64,000 nucleotides of DNA from Epinephelus fuscoguttatus (lineage: Eukaryota > Chordata > Actinopteri > Perciformes > Serranidae), in assembly GCF_011397635.1 (NCBI RefSeq), contig NC_064762.1, forward strand, positions 18,935,479 to 18,999,478, read 5' to 3'. The position numbers and the translations under genes are program-made. The notes below the pieces were generated by a model. The model did no database searches. It was given only the letters and a program-made list of their open reading frames with translations, and was not told the DNA's origin. Positions 23,601 to 47,700 of this stretch are shown in pieces. Position 1 is the stretch's first letter. Each line of letters begins with the position of its first letter.

Positions 23601-26385
23601 GCCAGTGTTTTCCTAAAAAGAAATGAAACACAAAAAGAACAGATTACACATATCATGAGAGCAAACCATCCTTTAAATCATCACAAGTTTGCAAAGCCTC
23701 TACTGACATCTTCAAATCATATTTTGTCCGATCAATAGTCCAAAACCCAAAGACACCAAGTTTACTGTTGAGGAAGAAACCCAGAAGATTTTCACATTTG
23801 AGTAGCTGAAGCCAATTAATTATTTTGTCACTTAAAATGCCCTAATGAATTAACAATTAAATTACCATCTGCAATCTCTAATTCTTTATGATTCAAGATA
23901 AATGGGAGACTGTCTTAGACTGAATGCTTCAAACAGAAGCAGAAGAAGAATCTGGATCATTTCATACCCATTCTACCAGAAACCTCAAAAGAGAAGCTAG
24001 CTGATTTAGTTCAATACTGAGGACCACCGTTCCTCCTTGATCTAAACATAATTGCAACTTAGCAAATTTAAGTCACAGTCACTCAAGGTTCCAAATAAAT
24101 GTCCTTAACCAACTGTTTACTGTCTTGATAGTATTGTCATCTAACAGGACTGTAATCATTTGGCACTGGTAAAGTTGCCTGGGCAAAATAATCATCTTGA
24201 TCAGAAAACCCAAATTGACATTTTTGATGAAAATGGATCAAAATGGCTACTTATGTGTCAACTAAAAGGCCTGATTTTGTAGAGTAGTACTATGTTATGG
24301 GCATGATTCTCAACCTAAAATATTTTCCTTTTCCTCTTAGTGCAGAATCAATACAGGTTGACTAGTATGTGTATGTGTATCGCTTAGCATGTGTATGTAC
24401 GTGTGTATGCATACACGTGTGTGTATGCATATGCATATATACAGTTTTTGTTTTTTATTAAAGAAGGAATCCACTCCTACTTTTTGTTTTGTTTTAGCTC
24501 ACTTTAAGTATGTTTTTGTGTCTAGTTGACACTTGTGTAAAACCTAATAAAAAGTAAATACATTGAGAAATGAGATCCTGTGTTGTTTTTCATTAACTGA
24601 CATAACATGAATGGGCTCTAATATTTTCCACTAGCGGTTCAATCCCAAACTCAAATAACATATATTGATATCAGCAATCAGCCAAAATGACTTGGAAAAT
24701 ATCAGCATATTGGCAAAAATCCCTAGTTAACATGTTGCTTATGTTCTTTTTTCCTCATCTTATTCCACTCTTTCATTTTCTGCATTTATATTTATTATTT
24801 TTGGGAAAAAATGCAACTACTGTTCATTTACAGAAAGTCACACACCTTCTGACATTTGCCTCAAAGGACACAGCCTGCCGAGTCTGTTCATGGCGATGCC
24901 AGTCACAGGGACACTGGTAGTCAAAGTCCTGAGGTTGACAGAAACGTTTACTGTCACAAAGCACACAGCCGCCACGTTCATGTGCCTTTGCTGACCCTTA
25001 AAAAGGGTGAGGATGAATCAGTATTAATATGTGATAAAACAGGAATAGTAGGAGAAGACAAACAACTTTAAAATCTAACACACTAATACAACTGGGGTCT
25101 GACCCATCTCTCACATACGTGTATGTTTTGACATGTTAATGGCTCCAAAACAGCCATGTGTGAGGCATGTCCTCTTGGGGACAACCCCCTTTTGCTTTCC
25201 ACCTCTTATCAAAATCAAAAACAGGGGTCACACAGTTCAAAGCACTCACCAGGATGTCGACACAAGTTGCAGTGAGGAACCTTCTTCACAACTCCCTCAG
25301 ACACCCCCACGTTCTCCTCCTTCCACTGGATGAACCTGAGGTGATTAGGGAAAGGTGACAAGAGCACAAACACGACACTACACACACTCTTTATGTGAGA
25401 AAAAGTTATACAGAAAGGAAAATCATGCTTATGTGCAAGAAAATAATCTACAGTGAGTGTGTCTCTTACCTCTGCAGGAGTGTTTGTCCTTTCAGCATCT
25501 GAATAAGCCTCAGAGCTTGCTCTTTACCAACACCTGGTATGCCCTTATAAAAGAATGACATTTAACATAAGTCATTCATCATAACAGTGATTTTGAAGAT
25601 ACAGATTTCAGATTGAGATGTCCTCCTTACCTTAGGAATATAATCACAGCCAAGAAAGATGGCAAGACCAACTAGATTCTCTCTGGTGAGATGTAACTCT
25701 GTTTGTACCCTTGAGGTCTTGTAGCAGTCCACCTGAGGGTCCTGGAGGGAGAGGTGAGAAACAAGACTGTGAAGATTTGATGGTTTTAACATTTAAGACA
25801 TTAGCAGAATAATGGAAAGAATCAAACATACAGATAGGGACGTAGTTAAAATTAAATACGTAGGGCTAACAATATTTTTATTTAATTTATTTAATTACTG
25901 AATAATGTATGATTTTTGATCGTGTAATTGACTTAGGGCTGAGCAATATATTAACATTTTATAAATATCATGATATGAGACTCAATAGATAGAATACTGA
26001 ACACAATACTGAAAAAGCACAGCTTGTAAAGTAACACCCAAGTGTTACTTTAGCAGTCTGGGAAAACTTTAAATCACTGGACTGAGTTTCGATTCATAGG
26101 CATAAATTCAGTTGTCTGGGAACCAGATGAATGTTAGAGCTTGTATTTTATTTGCTTTGGCAGATGTACGTATGTAATGCAAGTCTCTATGTAAAGATTC
26201 ACATGGCTTTAAATTCAATACTAGTCCCCAGAACAATCTAAAGTGAAGAAGCCTTTTGAATGAGCAGTGAAGCACATTCAATCCGATTTCAGTCCAGTGA
26301 TTTGGGTTCACCTCTCTCCAGATGTTGAAGAAGAAAATATACTTCATTAACTCCCGAGGGGAAATACAATTTCTTCACTCACTTG

Positions 26386-26422
<37 letters not shown>

Positions 26423-27435
26423 CCTGAAATACACACATGCACAAACAGGACTTATACATGTATTAAATGGAATGGAGAGATGTTTGGGGGGGGGTTGCCT
26501 TGGACAGGTGCCCTGAGCAGTTGGGTGTTTGGTGCCTTGCTCAAGGGCCTCTCGGCAGAGGAGGCAGGCTGGCACCTCTCCATCTACCAGTTCACACTCC
26601 ACATTTGTTTTGGCCGCGGACTTAAGCCGGTGACCCTCTGGGTCCCAACCCAAGTCCCTATGGACTGAGTTACTGCCGCCCCCTGCACACTGTGAATCAT
26701 TGAGATGAACTTTGACAAACATACTTTACTGTTCATATTGAAGTTCCTGTAGACAGTCCGGGCTCCATATAGGAAGGCATCTCCATCATTAGTGATGCAG
26801 CCGTCCACCAGGCCTTGAGAGTCCAGGTAGGCACACATGGCCTCGGCCTCCCCAGCAGCTGTCACCCATGGCACACCCAGATAGTCCAACATCTCTGCAC
26901 ACTACAGAGGTAAGAGAAGGACAATAGTGTCTCAATCCAATATGAAGTGACTATAATATGAGATGCAGGTGAGTGGGGGAACAACCAACCTCTCTAAGTA
27001 CAGCATTGAAGCGCCCTCTGCTGGTCTTTGTAGCAGCTTTAGGGGCAGAGGCCTTTTTGAATCCCCCATATCTTGTTTCTGCCCTCCTGCTCATGGTTTC
27101 TGCTTTAAGTTTAGGGGCTTCTCCCTCCATCACAAAGACAAGCTTCACCCCCATAAGCGTGAGGGATGACACCCTGAAAAATAAATTCCTGAACAGAAAA
27201 GGACAAGGCTTTCAATATTGAAATTGAAGCTAACATCTTACGGAATTAACTATAGAGCAATATGGGACACTTACCTCAGGTGGGGCTTGGTAACTCTCCC
27301 CATCATAGCCTGGACATGCTGGGCCTCGCACACCCACAGACTCAGATCAACTGCCAGTGTCTTTCCGCTCAAACTGTACAGCGGCACCGACTCACGAACC
27401 GGCTCGACGATGGACCACAGCTCGTGAACACCCAT
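17697..27435 (-). CDS. gen1: Flap endonuclease GEN homolog 1 (Holliday junction resolvase), 13 exons
   Basis: FEN1/XPG-family nuclease that resolves four-way DNA junctions. Exons on minus: 27435-27275, 27188-26990, 26901-26725, 25741-25631, 25543-25470, 25335-25250, 24996-24846, 23612-23576, 23075-22995, 22913-22783, 22667-22606, 21131-20982, 19054-17697. All phases agree, giving 925 residues (human 908). N-domain MGVHELWSIVEPVRES has catalytic Asp30 (AVDLSLW). The I-domain has Glu138/Glu140 (AAGEAEAMCAYL), Asp159/Asp161 (NDGDAFLYG) and Asp212 (LGCDYIPK). A helix-turn element (GIPGVGKEQAL) and a cysteine-rich insert (CNLCRHP, CVLCDSKRFC, CPCDWH) follow, then the EKMEWPRHY region and chromodomain area. 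The disordered C-terminus, in one 1.36-kb exon, ends LAERLRLKFQK, like human. All catalytic residues are intact. Shares a promoter with ppil6. Confidence 0.95.
19750..20547. mobile_element. Fold-back DNA element (GTCCAGTATTGAG family), copy 1
   Basis: Left part (ACTAATGGGAACAACATT ... CCCAGTATTGAACA ... GCCACTGACCGGTTCAGA) is mirrored by the right part (AGTATTGAGAGACTGC and CACTGTGATTTTACATT on minus; CCCATTAGTTACTTAGACAC on plus). Inner inverted motifs AAACCCACAAACTCC and GGAGTCTGGTGGGTTTGG show the arms reach far inward. It lies in gen1 intron 12. A second copy with a nested insertion is at 54677-56105. Confidence 0.65.
23136..23535. mobile_element. Short TIR element in gen1 intron 8
   Basis: Starts GTTGTCATGATACCAAAATT and ends GGTATTGACAAAGTATCGAA...TTTGACAACCTT, so the ends are rough inverted copies (RTTGTCA...TGACAACY) with ATACC/GGTAT motifs. 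No coding frame. The family name is uncertain. Confidence 0.45.
24361..24441. repeat. (TGTGTA/TGCATA)n microsatellite
   Basis: Alternating purine-pyrimidine tract in gen1 intron 7. Intron 7 (23613-24845) otherwise shows no recognisable element. Confidence 0.7.
25935..25985 (+). repeat. Fragment of the AGGGCTGGGCAATAT MITE family
   Basis: AGGGCTGAGCAATATATTAA followed by TATCATGATATGAGAC matches one end of the larger copy at 62579-63273 and nothing more; a truncated fragment in gen1 intron 3. Confidence 0.45.
26335..26684 (-). mobile_element. tRNA-derived SINE with internal (CA)n, in gen1 intron 3
   Basis: Read on minus: head GGGCGGCAGTAACTCAGTCC (A-box region), B-box-like GGGTCACCGGCTTAAGTCC, conserved body CTTGAGCAAGGCACC, then a (TG)n tract (26386-26420) and tail CCTCGGGAGTTAATGAAGTA. 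This architecture is that of widespread fish tRNA-SINEs. It looks full-length. Confidence 0.75.
27011..27026 (-). promoter_or_regulatory. CTCF core motif inside gen1 coding exon 2
   Basis: Minus strand GACCAGCAGAGGGCGC contains CCAGCAGAGGGCGC, a perfect fit to the CTCF core CCASYAGRKGGCRS. It is simultaneously gen1 codons in the non-catalytic linker of the N-domain. Binding is unproven. Confidence 0.45.
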
Positions 27436-27891
27436 AACTTCCCCCAAACGGATTTTCACTTATCTAATAGATGGGAATGCGTAGAAAACAGTAATGCTCA
27501 ACAACACAAAACGGAACAACGACCCGTAGTTTTCAAACAGTGGCGCCGTTGGGCCGCGTCCCAATTCTTTCAACGTCTTTGTACTACGCTACCTTGTTGA
27601 TGTATCGATTGTTACGTCGTTAAAATGAGCAAAGTACAATATTTAAATTGTATATAAGTCACCTCTAGGCTTTCTATCTACTGAATATAGCACTTGCACT
27701 CTCTTTTAGCATGTTTTTAAATAACAAGGTTGAAAGTAAGGGGACAGTCTCACAAAGTGGGTCGACGCCGGACAGTTTAACAGCAACGTCATATTAAAGC
27801 GCCTTCAAAAGCGTGTTGCTATGGAGACGAGGCTCCCGTTCACAGACTGAGGATATTTTTTACACCTTTTAAGTGTTTTTATTTTTCAGCC
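27436..27891. promoter_or_regulatory. Bidirectional gen1/ppil6 promoter with RFX X-box
   Basis: Only 456 bp separate the two start codons, so both genes must be driven from here. GTTGCTATGGAGAC at 27815-27828 fits the RFX X-box (RYYNYY-AT-RRNRAC), 64 bp before the ppil6 ATG. X-boxes mark ciliary genes, and PPIL6 is expressed mainly in ciliated cells in mammals. No TATA box is evident. Confidence 0.6.
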
Positions 27892-30600
27892 ATGGACTCA
27901 AAAATACGCCTAGAAATTATCGGCTTAGTTAAAGACCGTAATTTCCATGTTGCCCGAAGTATTGCCGAAGTAAAACGCCATTTCCCTAGAGTTTTATATC
28001 GCATTATTGATTTGTTTTCACCTGTTTTCACCGTTAACAATACTTGATTTTTTTGTGTATGCGCCACAGGGACTAAAACAGAAGTTTCCCGATGCATTTC
28101 TGGAACCAAAAATTCGACCATTACTCGAATTTGACTGGCACTCATATCTGTGCAACAAGAAAAGGGTAAGTTTTCTGATTAGCCTATGTGTGTTTAAAAT
28201 CCAGCTCGTCCAGGAGACTATTCAAATAGAGTTTTGAGGAGTGTTTAAAGTAAAAGAGAAGTATTAGCAGTATATAAGACATAAAGTATCAAATACAAGT
28301 ACTCATGAAGCAGTCACATCAGTTTTATATTACTAAATTATTATTAAATTGTTGTTATTAATGATGCATTACTGTGTAAACAACATTTAAATGTTCCAAC
28401 TGGTCGAAGTGGAGCTCATTTTAATTAACTTTTAAATTGCTGGGCATTGTAGACTATTTTAGAATAATAACAATAACAATAAAAGCAGGTTTTGATGAGC
28501 TATTATTTGAGCCATTGTATGCATAATCTTAATCTGCAAAAAAACTTCTAATTAAAGACCTCAGATTAAAATTATACAGTACTTCAGTCAATATACTTAT
28601 ACTTTTTACTTTTTTTTTTTTTCCTTTATTGCCCTTGGTTGTAGAAGCTGCAGCAGTTTACTGAGGGTTGTACTCTACTATGCAGCTACACACGCTTACA
28701 CAACACCATACAATACTGCTGTAGTTTTCTGTTATGGTCAGCCTATTCTGTAATCCTGAATCACAACACATCTGTTGTTCAACACTTGTGATTCAAGGAG
28801 CTGCGTGGTGAAGCGTGGCAGTACTCCAGCAGCCTGATGTGCTTTCTAAACGGCCTTCTTCTCGGTAATGAGAAGGATCTCGCCAGCTGGGCCAAGAATC
28901 AGTGGAGTTTCACATTCACGCGGCCACAGGCTTTCTACATGGCTCTCACTGAGGACTGCTACACCAAACACCTCCAGAACACTGGGGCAAGTTAAAAAAA
29001 AAAAAAAAAGAAAGAAATCTAAGTTAAAAAATATGGATTGAAAGTTCTTTTCTGTTTGTCATGGGAATCAGAAAGCAGGTCATTGACACCTGTACATGAT
29101 AGGAAGCTAGCTTCAGTCATAAGAGACTCCTCTAGATGAATATTACTCAGTTTTCTATTAAATTTGTAAGACCTTGAAAAGAATCAAACAAAAATACAAT
29201 TCTTTGTCCTTTCATTACAGCATCCGTTTGTCTTCATGGATATTGAGATAGCAGGAGAGCCAGCGGGGAGGTTACTGTTTGAAGTGAGGCACAGATTTAC
29301 ATAATTTCACATTGCTTGCACAAACCACCTGTGTTATCTCAAACCTCTGACGTTTTCAGGCATTCTGTGTTATTGAATTTGACAGAGATATTGTAGAAAT
29401 TGCTGATATACAGAACAAAATGACCATTACACAATAGCAGGATGTTAATAAGACACGTTGTCCTCCCGCTCCTCAGCTGTTCTCAGATGTTTGTCCAAAG
29501 ACATCAAAGAACTTTGAGGCTCTGTGCACAGGAGAGCAAGGTCTGTCCCAGAGTGGCCTCCCACTCTGCTACAAGGGCTCGGTGTTTCATCGTGTGTTGC
29601 CCAACGGCTGGGTTCAGGGAGGAGGTATGGTCCATACTAGTCCTGAAACAATGTGAATGACATGTAGTTGGTTTTCACATAGGAATTAAATACATAATCT
29701 CCCATTCAATGTTAGCATCAGTGCAGTTAATTTGATATATATGGGTTACATATATGCCACTTATAGAGATTTAAAATACATTGATAAACTGGGATTGTGG
29801 TCATGGCTATAATGGATTTAAACACTATTTATTTCTGCCCGTAAAAGCTGCATTATATCTAAGTCTCATAATTTTTTAACTCAACTGACTCTTCTGTTTC
29901 CAGTAAATGAAATAAGCAGTGAAGTAACATCCTGTCCACATTACTCATCTAAGCCCAACCGTTGTTTAGATTACGATAGCACCTAACGTTGTCAGCAAAA
30001 TATCGTGGGATTCAGGAAGTGTGTTTTAACGGTGTCATTGTGGTACGGACACAGACAGTAGCTTTACATTTCAATTTTGCAGATATATCACCAGAGAGAA
30101 AAGGTGATGGAGGAGAATCAATCTACGGACCGACTTTTGAAGGTTAAAAAAAATAAAAACAGTCAAAAACATCTACATGAGAACCCACTGTTAATGCATG
30201 TATCATAGTGGATTTATATGTACTGTCTGTAAGTTGTCCTTTCTCCTTTTAGATGAGAGCTTTGCCGTGTCCCACACTAAACGGGGCATTCTAGGACTGG
30301 CCAATAAGGGTCCACACAGCAATGGATCCCAGTTCTACATCACCCTGCAGCCGACACCCTGGATGGACAAGACCTACGTTGCCTTTGGGTTTGTGTCACT
30401 AATTTGACTTGAGAGATGTTTGATTAATTTCCCAATTCTGCATAATCTCAGGTCTCCTATACAGTTTTGTTTTTATTTTTCATTCTAGGCAAGTGGTTGA
30501 GGGTGTCGATGTCCTCAGGAGATTAGAAGAAACTCCGACCTGTAATGAAAGACCCAAATATGACTGCAAAGTTACAGATTGTGGAATGTTTCAGTTTTAG
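27892..30600 (+). CDS. ppil6: Peptidyl-prolyl cis-trans isomerase-like 6 (cyclophilin family)
   Basis: Eight exons: 27892-27969, 28070-28165, 28798-28986, 29221-29283, 29477-29624, 30083-30142, 30253-30388, 30489-30600; 293 residues, all phases agree. The N-terminal ~120 residues are PPIL6-specific ([16 protein letters not shown]). The cyclophilin domain runs from [10 protein letters not shown] to the end, with [50 protein letters not shown] and VAFGQV. Against cyclophilin A, Arg55 (FHR) and Trp121 are kept, Phe113 is Tyr and His126 is Tyr, so isomerase activity and cyclosporin binding are uncertain. Intron 3 begins GCAAGT, a GC-AG intron; no in-phase GT is available. PolyA signal at 30654-30659. 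In vertebrates PPIL6 neighbours CD164, as here. Confidence 0.95.
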
Positions 30601-30679
30601 CACCGACACATTCATTTTGATGTTGTTTTAAATAATTGTCATTCATGTAGTAAAATAAAAATAATGCACATGTAATATA

Positions 30680-31339
30680 CGACTTATATTTAAATACACA
30701 CATGCAAAAAAACTATTTTGATTTCTACAAAACTGTTGTATGTACTTTTAATTTGATATTTTATATGTGCATGTCTCAGATAAAATAAGGTTTGTGTCTT
30801 TGTGTCCCTGTCAACTAGGATTTTGTTAATCTGTATATGTGTGATATTACTATACTTTTATAACAGTGTCTTGGTGTTTTGAGAGTTACATGTAGTATGT
30901 TTTTCCACAAAATACAAAGAGGTAGAACAAATGACATATATGACATTCAGTAATGTTATTTTGTATGTAGTATACAGCAGCCCAGAGTAAACCTGTGCAG
31001 GTACTGAAATGCAAAACCAAAGCTGAAAATAAGGTGAACTTTAACATACTGATTGGCAACTCAGACTTCTTCTCTATCTCTGCCAATAAGTACATTTTAA
31101 TATGAGTTAATAAGAGAGCTGTAGAGCATGGGTAGTTAACTAAAACTAAAGTAGGTTTCAAAATAATAGTTCACTGAAATAAAAATAAAAACTATAGTCA
31201 TCAGAAAATAACGAAAACTAACCGAAATAATATTGTGTACTCACAAAACTGACGAAAATTACGTAAAATACACAGGAAATGTCTCTAGTGTTAGTCTTTA
31301 CCAATTTGGTCAAATGTGTCAACACAAGACGCATTAGGA
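30680..31339. other. Intergenic, ppil6 to cd164, proximal part
   Basis: AT-rich; a run of AATAAAAATAAAAACTA-like sequence near 31180. No gene or named element recognised. Confidence 0.4.
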
Positions 31340-31760
31340 GGCATTGGTGCTAAAGTTTATGGAGGCTGGAATGTCTACATGGAGCCTATCCCAGCTGACA
31401 TTGGGCGAGAGGCAGGGTACACCCTGGACAGGTCACCAGACTATCACAGGGCTGACACATAGAGACAGACAACCACTCACACTCACATTCACACCTACGG
31501 GCAATATAGAGTCACCAATTAACCTGCATGTCTTCGGACTGTGGGAGGAAGCCAGGGTACCCAGAGAAAGCCCACACTGACACAGGGAGAACATGCAAAC
31601 TCTGACAGAAGGGCTCCCCCACCCTGGGTTTGAACCAGGAACCCTCTTATTGTGAAGTGACAATGCTAATTTGCTAACTGTAATGAAACAAACTACAGTA
31701 TACTCCCCTACTTATGTCCATCCATCCATTTTCATAACCGCTTATCCTCTTGAGAGTCAT
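31340..31760 (-). mobile_element. Dispersed short retroelement (SINE-like) with B-box
   Basis: Read on minus: GGTTCAAACCCAGG (B-box-like), GTTTGCATGTTCTCCCTGTG, CTTCCTCCCACAGTCC, GACATGCAGGTTAATTGG, CCTGTCCAGGGTGTACCC and CAGCTGGGATAGGCTCCA: the very common fish short retroelement core. The CATCCATCCATTTTCATAAC piece at 31717-31740 is its usual partner, so this copy is rearranged or two fragments. Confidence 0.65.
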
Positions 31761-32414
31761 GGGCTAAAATAACAATAAGTCATTCCTTGACATGGTCATT
31801 CTTCTGAGGTCATTTTGATGGAAGTAATGCAAAAGTAGTGTAATAAGACACACATTACAGACAGTTCTGTTGTAAAGTAACATTCCTTTCAAATGGAAGT
31901 AACCACTAAATTAAATTTTGAGCGTAACATGCCCAACACTGCTGCTTATAGGCCAGCAGTGATGGGGTTGGGGGCCACGGTGCATTTGTACCCAAGGCCC
32001 TGTACAGAGCCAGTCAGGCCGTGGTTGTGAGAGGTTATTTTTAGTACATTAATATTATGTGTTTTGCGTCACAGCTGTACTTTCTGTCAGCTATTTGTTT
32101 CCAGAAACGTCTCCCTCAGGCCAACAGAAGTGACGCCTAGCAGTTTGGTTAAGGATAATAAGGAGCTCCTCTCCCTCTTGCCTGTGACGTGGTGTCACTT
32201 CACGTACCCTCGTTTTTTCTCACTCCTCCCAGTAAAAAGTGCCACATGACCTGTCAAGTAGGAAGTAGCGAGCTAGCGAGCAGCAACAGCAGCAGCAACC
32301 AGTAAACGTAAGACGGGGAGGAAGCTGTGAAATCTCCGAAGTCTCATTCTCGACGTTTCTCGGCAGATAGGTTTTCCCTGTTGGATCAGAAGGAGCAATA
32401 AGTCGGCCGCAGTC
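31761..32414 (+). promoter_or_regulatory. cd164: cd164 upstream region and promoter
   Basis: The first part is nondescript intergenic DNA. Near the gene, TGACGTGG at 32185-32192 matches the UPRE/ATF6-XBP1 element. A (CAG)n-like run follows (32281-32300), then the 5'UTR. The promoter is TATA-less as far as I can see. Transcription start not located precisely. Confidence 0.35.
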
Positions 32415-44768
<12,354 letters not shown>

Positions 44769-47700
44769 AGCAGTTGCACTTTATAGATCCACATCGCTCG
44801 ACTTATCCCTCCCAACTAGAACCTTCCAGAGAAGACTCCCAACTCGGCACGCATTCATTGCAATGGACTCAAACAGTGTTTTCAAGCAGGTTTTTGTAGA
44901 TCTTCAGTGTTTGTTCCTTGTGTGGTTTAGGCCTGCATTAGCCTGTATTAATGCACACACTCAGGCCTGTATATGATAATTCAACTAAACATATTTCCAG
45001 TGATATGGCATCTTAAGCCTTGAGCATATGGATTACATCACCTGGTAGATACTCCCACCTCCATTATGCCGTTAGTCATTCTGCGAAAAACCATTTTACA
45101 GCGAACTGAGGGGGTTCGTGTTATTTACAGCCCCTCCTCTTGTGGCTTCCTCAGTTAAACACACCACATGAGAGTTACAGAATTAGTCACGTACACAAAG
45201 TATCTTTCCTGTTGATGCTTTGGGAGTAGTACAGCAGCAAGCTGGCAGCATTTTGATTTGGAAACACTGTTTGAGTTCACAGCTATTCTTGAACGTGACG
45301 ACTGCGATGATTCAGTGTTGCTTTTAGCCTGTTGAATCGTGGGCCGGCTCCCTCTTCTTCCATGCAGCTGTAACATGTATACGTGCTCATGGATGACGTA
45401 AAAGCGGTGGGGTTACTTAGGAGGGAATAAAAGCAACACCCAATCATCTGATGTCAAAGTACAACTAAAAAGCCATCCCTCTGGTCTTATTTTGGGCGTC
45501 TCCCTTGGCATTTAGGAGTGCTGTGTGTCTTCTGCTGTTGACTTCCCTGGGAAAATCTTTCACCCAATACTAGTTGGAAAAAATGTCAAAACTGCCAGTA
45601 GAGCAGCTCAATGCAATAAATCCCCTATAAAGTTAATTCCCTTTATTTCAGTCCCCCAACTGTCATATCTGATCATCGCCAACATTAAAACAGACCCACT
45701 CTGCTAACGTTGAGCTGGCACTTTGCCCCCGTTTCTGTTGGGTGGTCAAAAAGGGCCTGTGGGTCATATTGAGAGATTGTAGAATATTTCAGAGATATTA
45801 ATAATTAATTTGTTTTAATAATGTATAATATGGAGATTGGGGAGATAAAGAGAACAGCATGCACCTTCTTGATGTGGACAGTGATAGCAGTGAAGTGCCT
45901 TTAATGTCCAGTATGACTTAAAGAGAGAAACGGAAGAGTCTTTTCTCCCTGGTTGAGGCCCAAGTGTTATCATTAGTTCGTTTGTGAGGAAGAAACGGTA
46001 TCGCTGTGCAGATATTGGTGAGAACCGTAGTATCCCAGCTGGACTGAAGAGCCTTTTATTGTGAAGAATACAGACACTTGAGGGCCTTGATCAGTCATGA
46101 TTGAAGTTTTTTCCCTATAAGTAGAGGACTATATTCATCATTGATGGTCTTCTCACTGGTGACTTTGTGTAAATGAATCGTTTGAGGGTGCTCTCCTGTT
46201 TTGTAGCGCCCAGTACTTCTCCCAAATTTCCTCCCACGTCACTATTTATGTTTCAGAACTCAGTTGTAAATTGTATTAAATTTTAAAGCATGAACAATGA
46301 GCTGGAAGGAAATTTCGAGGTCGATAGGTGCTGTAAATCAGGGAACGCAGCTTTAAAGAAAAGGCAAAAATATTGGGCTTAATTTAAAAACTTGAGTATT
46401 GGAGAGAGAGCATTGAGGTTAAAATGATGGACTGTTTGAGTGCTAGTTTGGTCATATGAGCAGTGCACCTCTGATTTCTGACTTTGCGGTGTAAATGAGA
46501 GGATTGTGAATGAAGTGCAACAACTAAGCGGCCGTGCTAGAGCTCATGTCAAGTTCTCTAATTAGCTTGCTGCTAACTGTGTGATTTTATTTTATTTTTT
46601 CTCCATTTTGTCCCTCCTGTACATAGCCATGTCCTGTTTTTATTCATCTTCTAGATTTCAACTTGAGGAAAGGCTAAATGAAGGAGTACATTTTGCTTGT
46701 AGCGGCTTGTTGGTGTCAAGAATGTTTGGTTTAATGTCCTTTTTTTCCCATTATTGCATGCTGGATGCTTGGAGTTGTGATTTTTCCTCCCATTGCATAT
46801 GCTCTTAAGGATTTAGACACTCTTAAAAACCACTTGATTATTTGTAATTAGCCCATATGCTAGTTGAAAGAATGCCTTGAAACAGTGTGCATTGAGCCAA
46901 AGTCCTCAGTTTTTGGCATGGAAATTGAGCATTGCACTGACAAGCTTTGTTTTGTAACTTTGTCTTTGTAAATGTTTTCATGGTTCAGCCAAAAAAAAAA
47001 AAAAAATCAAATGCTTGTATAAATACTCAGTCTTGAATATTTACTAGATAATGGATGAATAATCACCTTGTTTTCTATGACCATGAACAGTGCAGATGTT
47101 TTTCTTTTGGCTTTCATAATTTAAGATTACATGTCTCCTGCTGCTCACCATTAACACGCCTTTTAACCTAGTCACCTGGTGGCATTAGGCTACAGCCCAA
47201 AGACCCAACTACGGCGAGAAGGCTCCAGAGTTTTGCCTTAGCTGCAACCATTTGGTCATTCTCTGCATGCGGAGAGCCTTCGCCCAAATTTAGAGAAACA
47301 TTTTATTCACAGCTGTTTAGTTGCATGCTGTGTAAACCACTGAATCCAGTCTCTGCTTTAGACATGGTAGCTGCATTCCTGTAGAACACAGCATCACATG
47401 TTGGCATCATGGTGTGTCAAAACACCTCTGGTATCCGTGGATACCAATAGATGTCCATTGTGTTGCCTCTCCGCAGCTTCTCCTACAAGTTACTAACTCA
47501 GTCCGTGCACCTTTTAAGGAAAAGTGCCTTATTCAGTTAATATCCACATGTAGTTGTAGTTTGTAAAAATGATATGCCACACCTATTAAATATCAATGAG
47601 ACTCAGCACTTTCAGACCCCTGTGAAGTGGTTTTCTGTGTCGTATTCTGCTTTAATGTCTGTTTCGTCATGCTCAGCCTTAACTTCTCGATCAAACCCAC

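Noticed and set aside
26322-26722. Frames across the gen1 intron 3 SINE on both strands
   Set aside because: Composed of (CA)n and SINE sequence; the only real coding sequence here is the adjoining gen1 exon 26901-26725.
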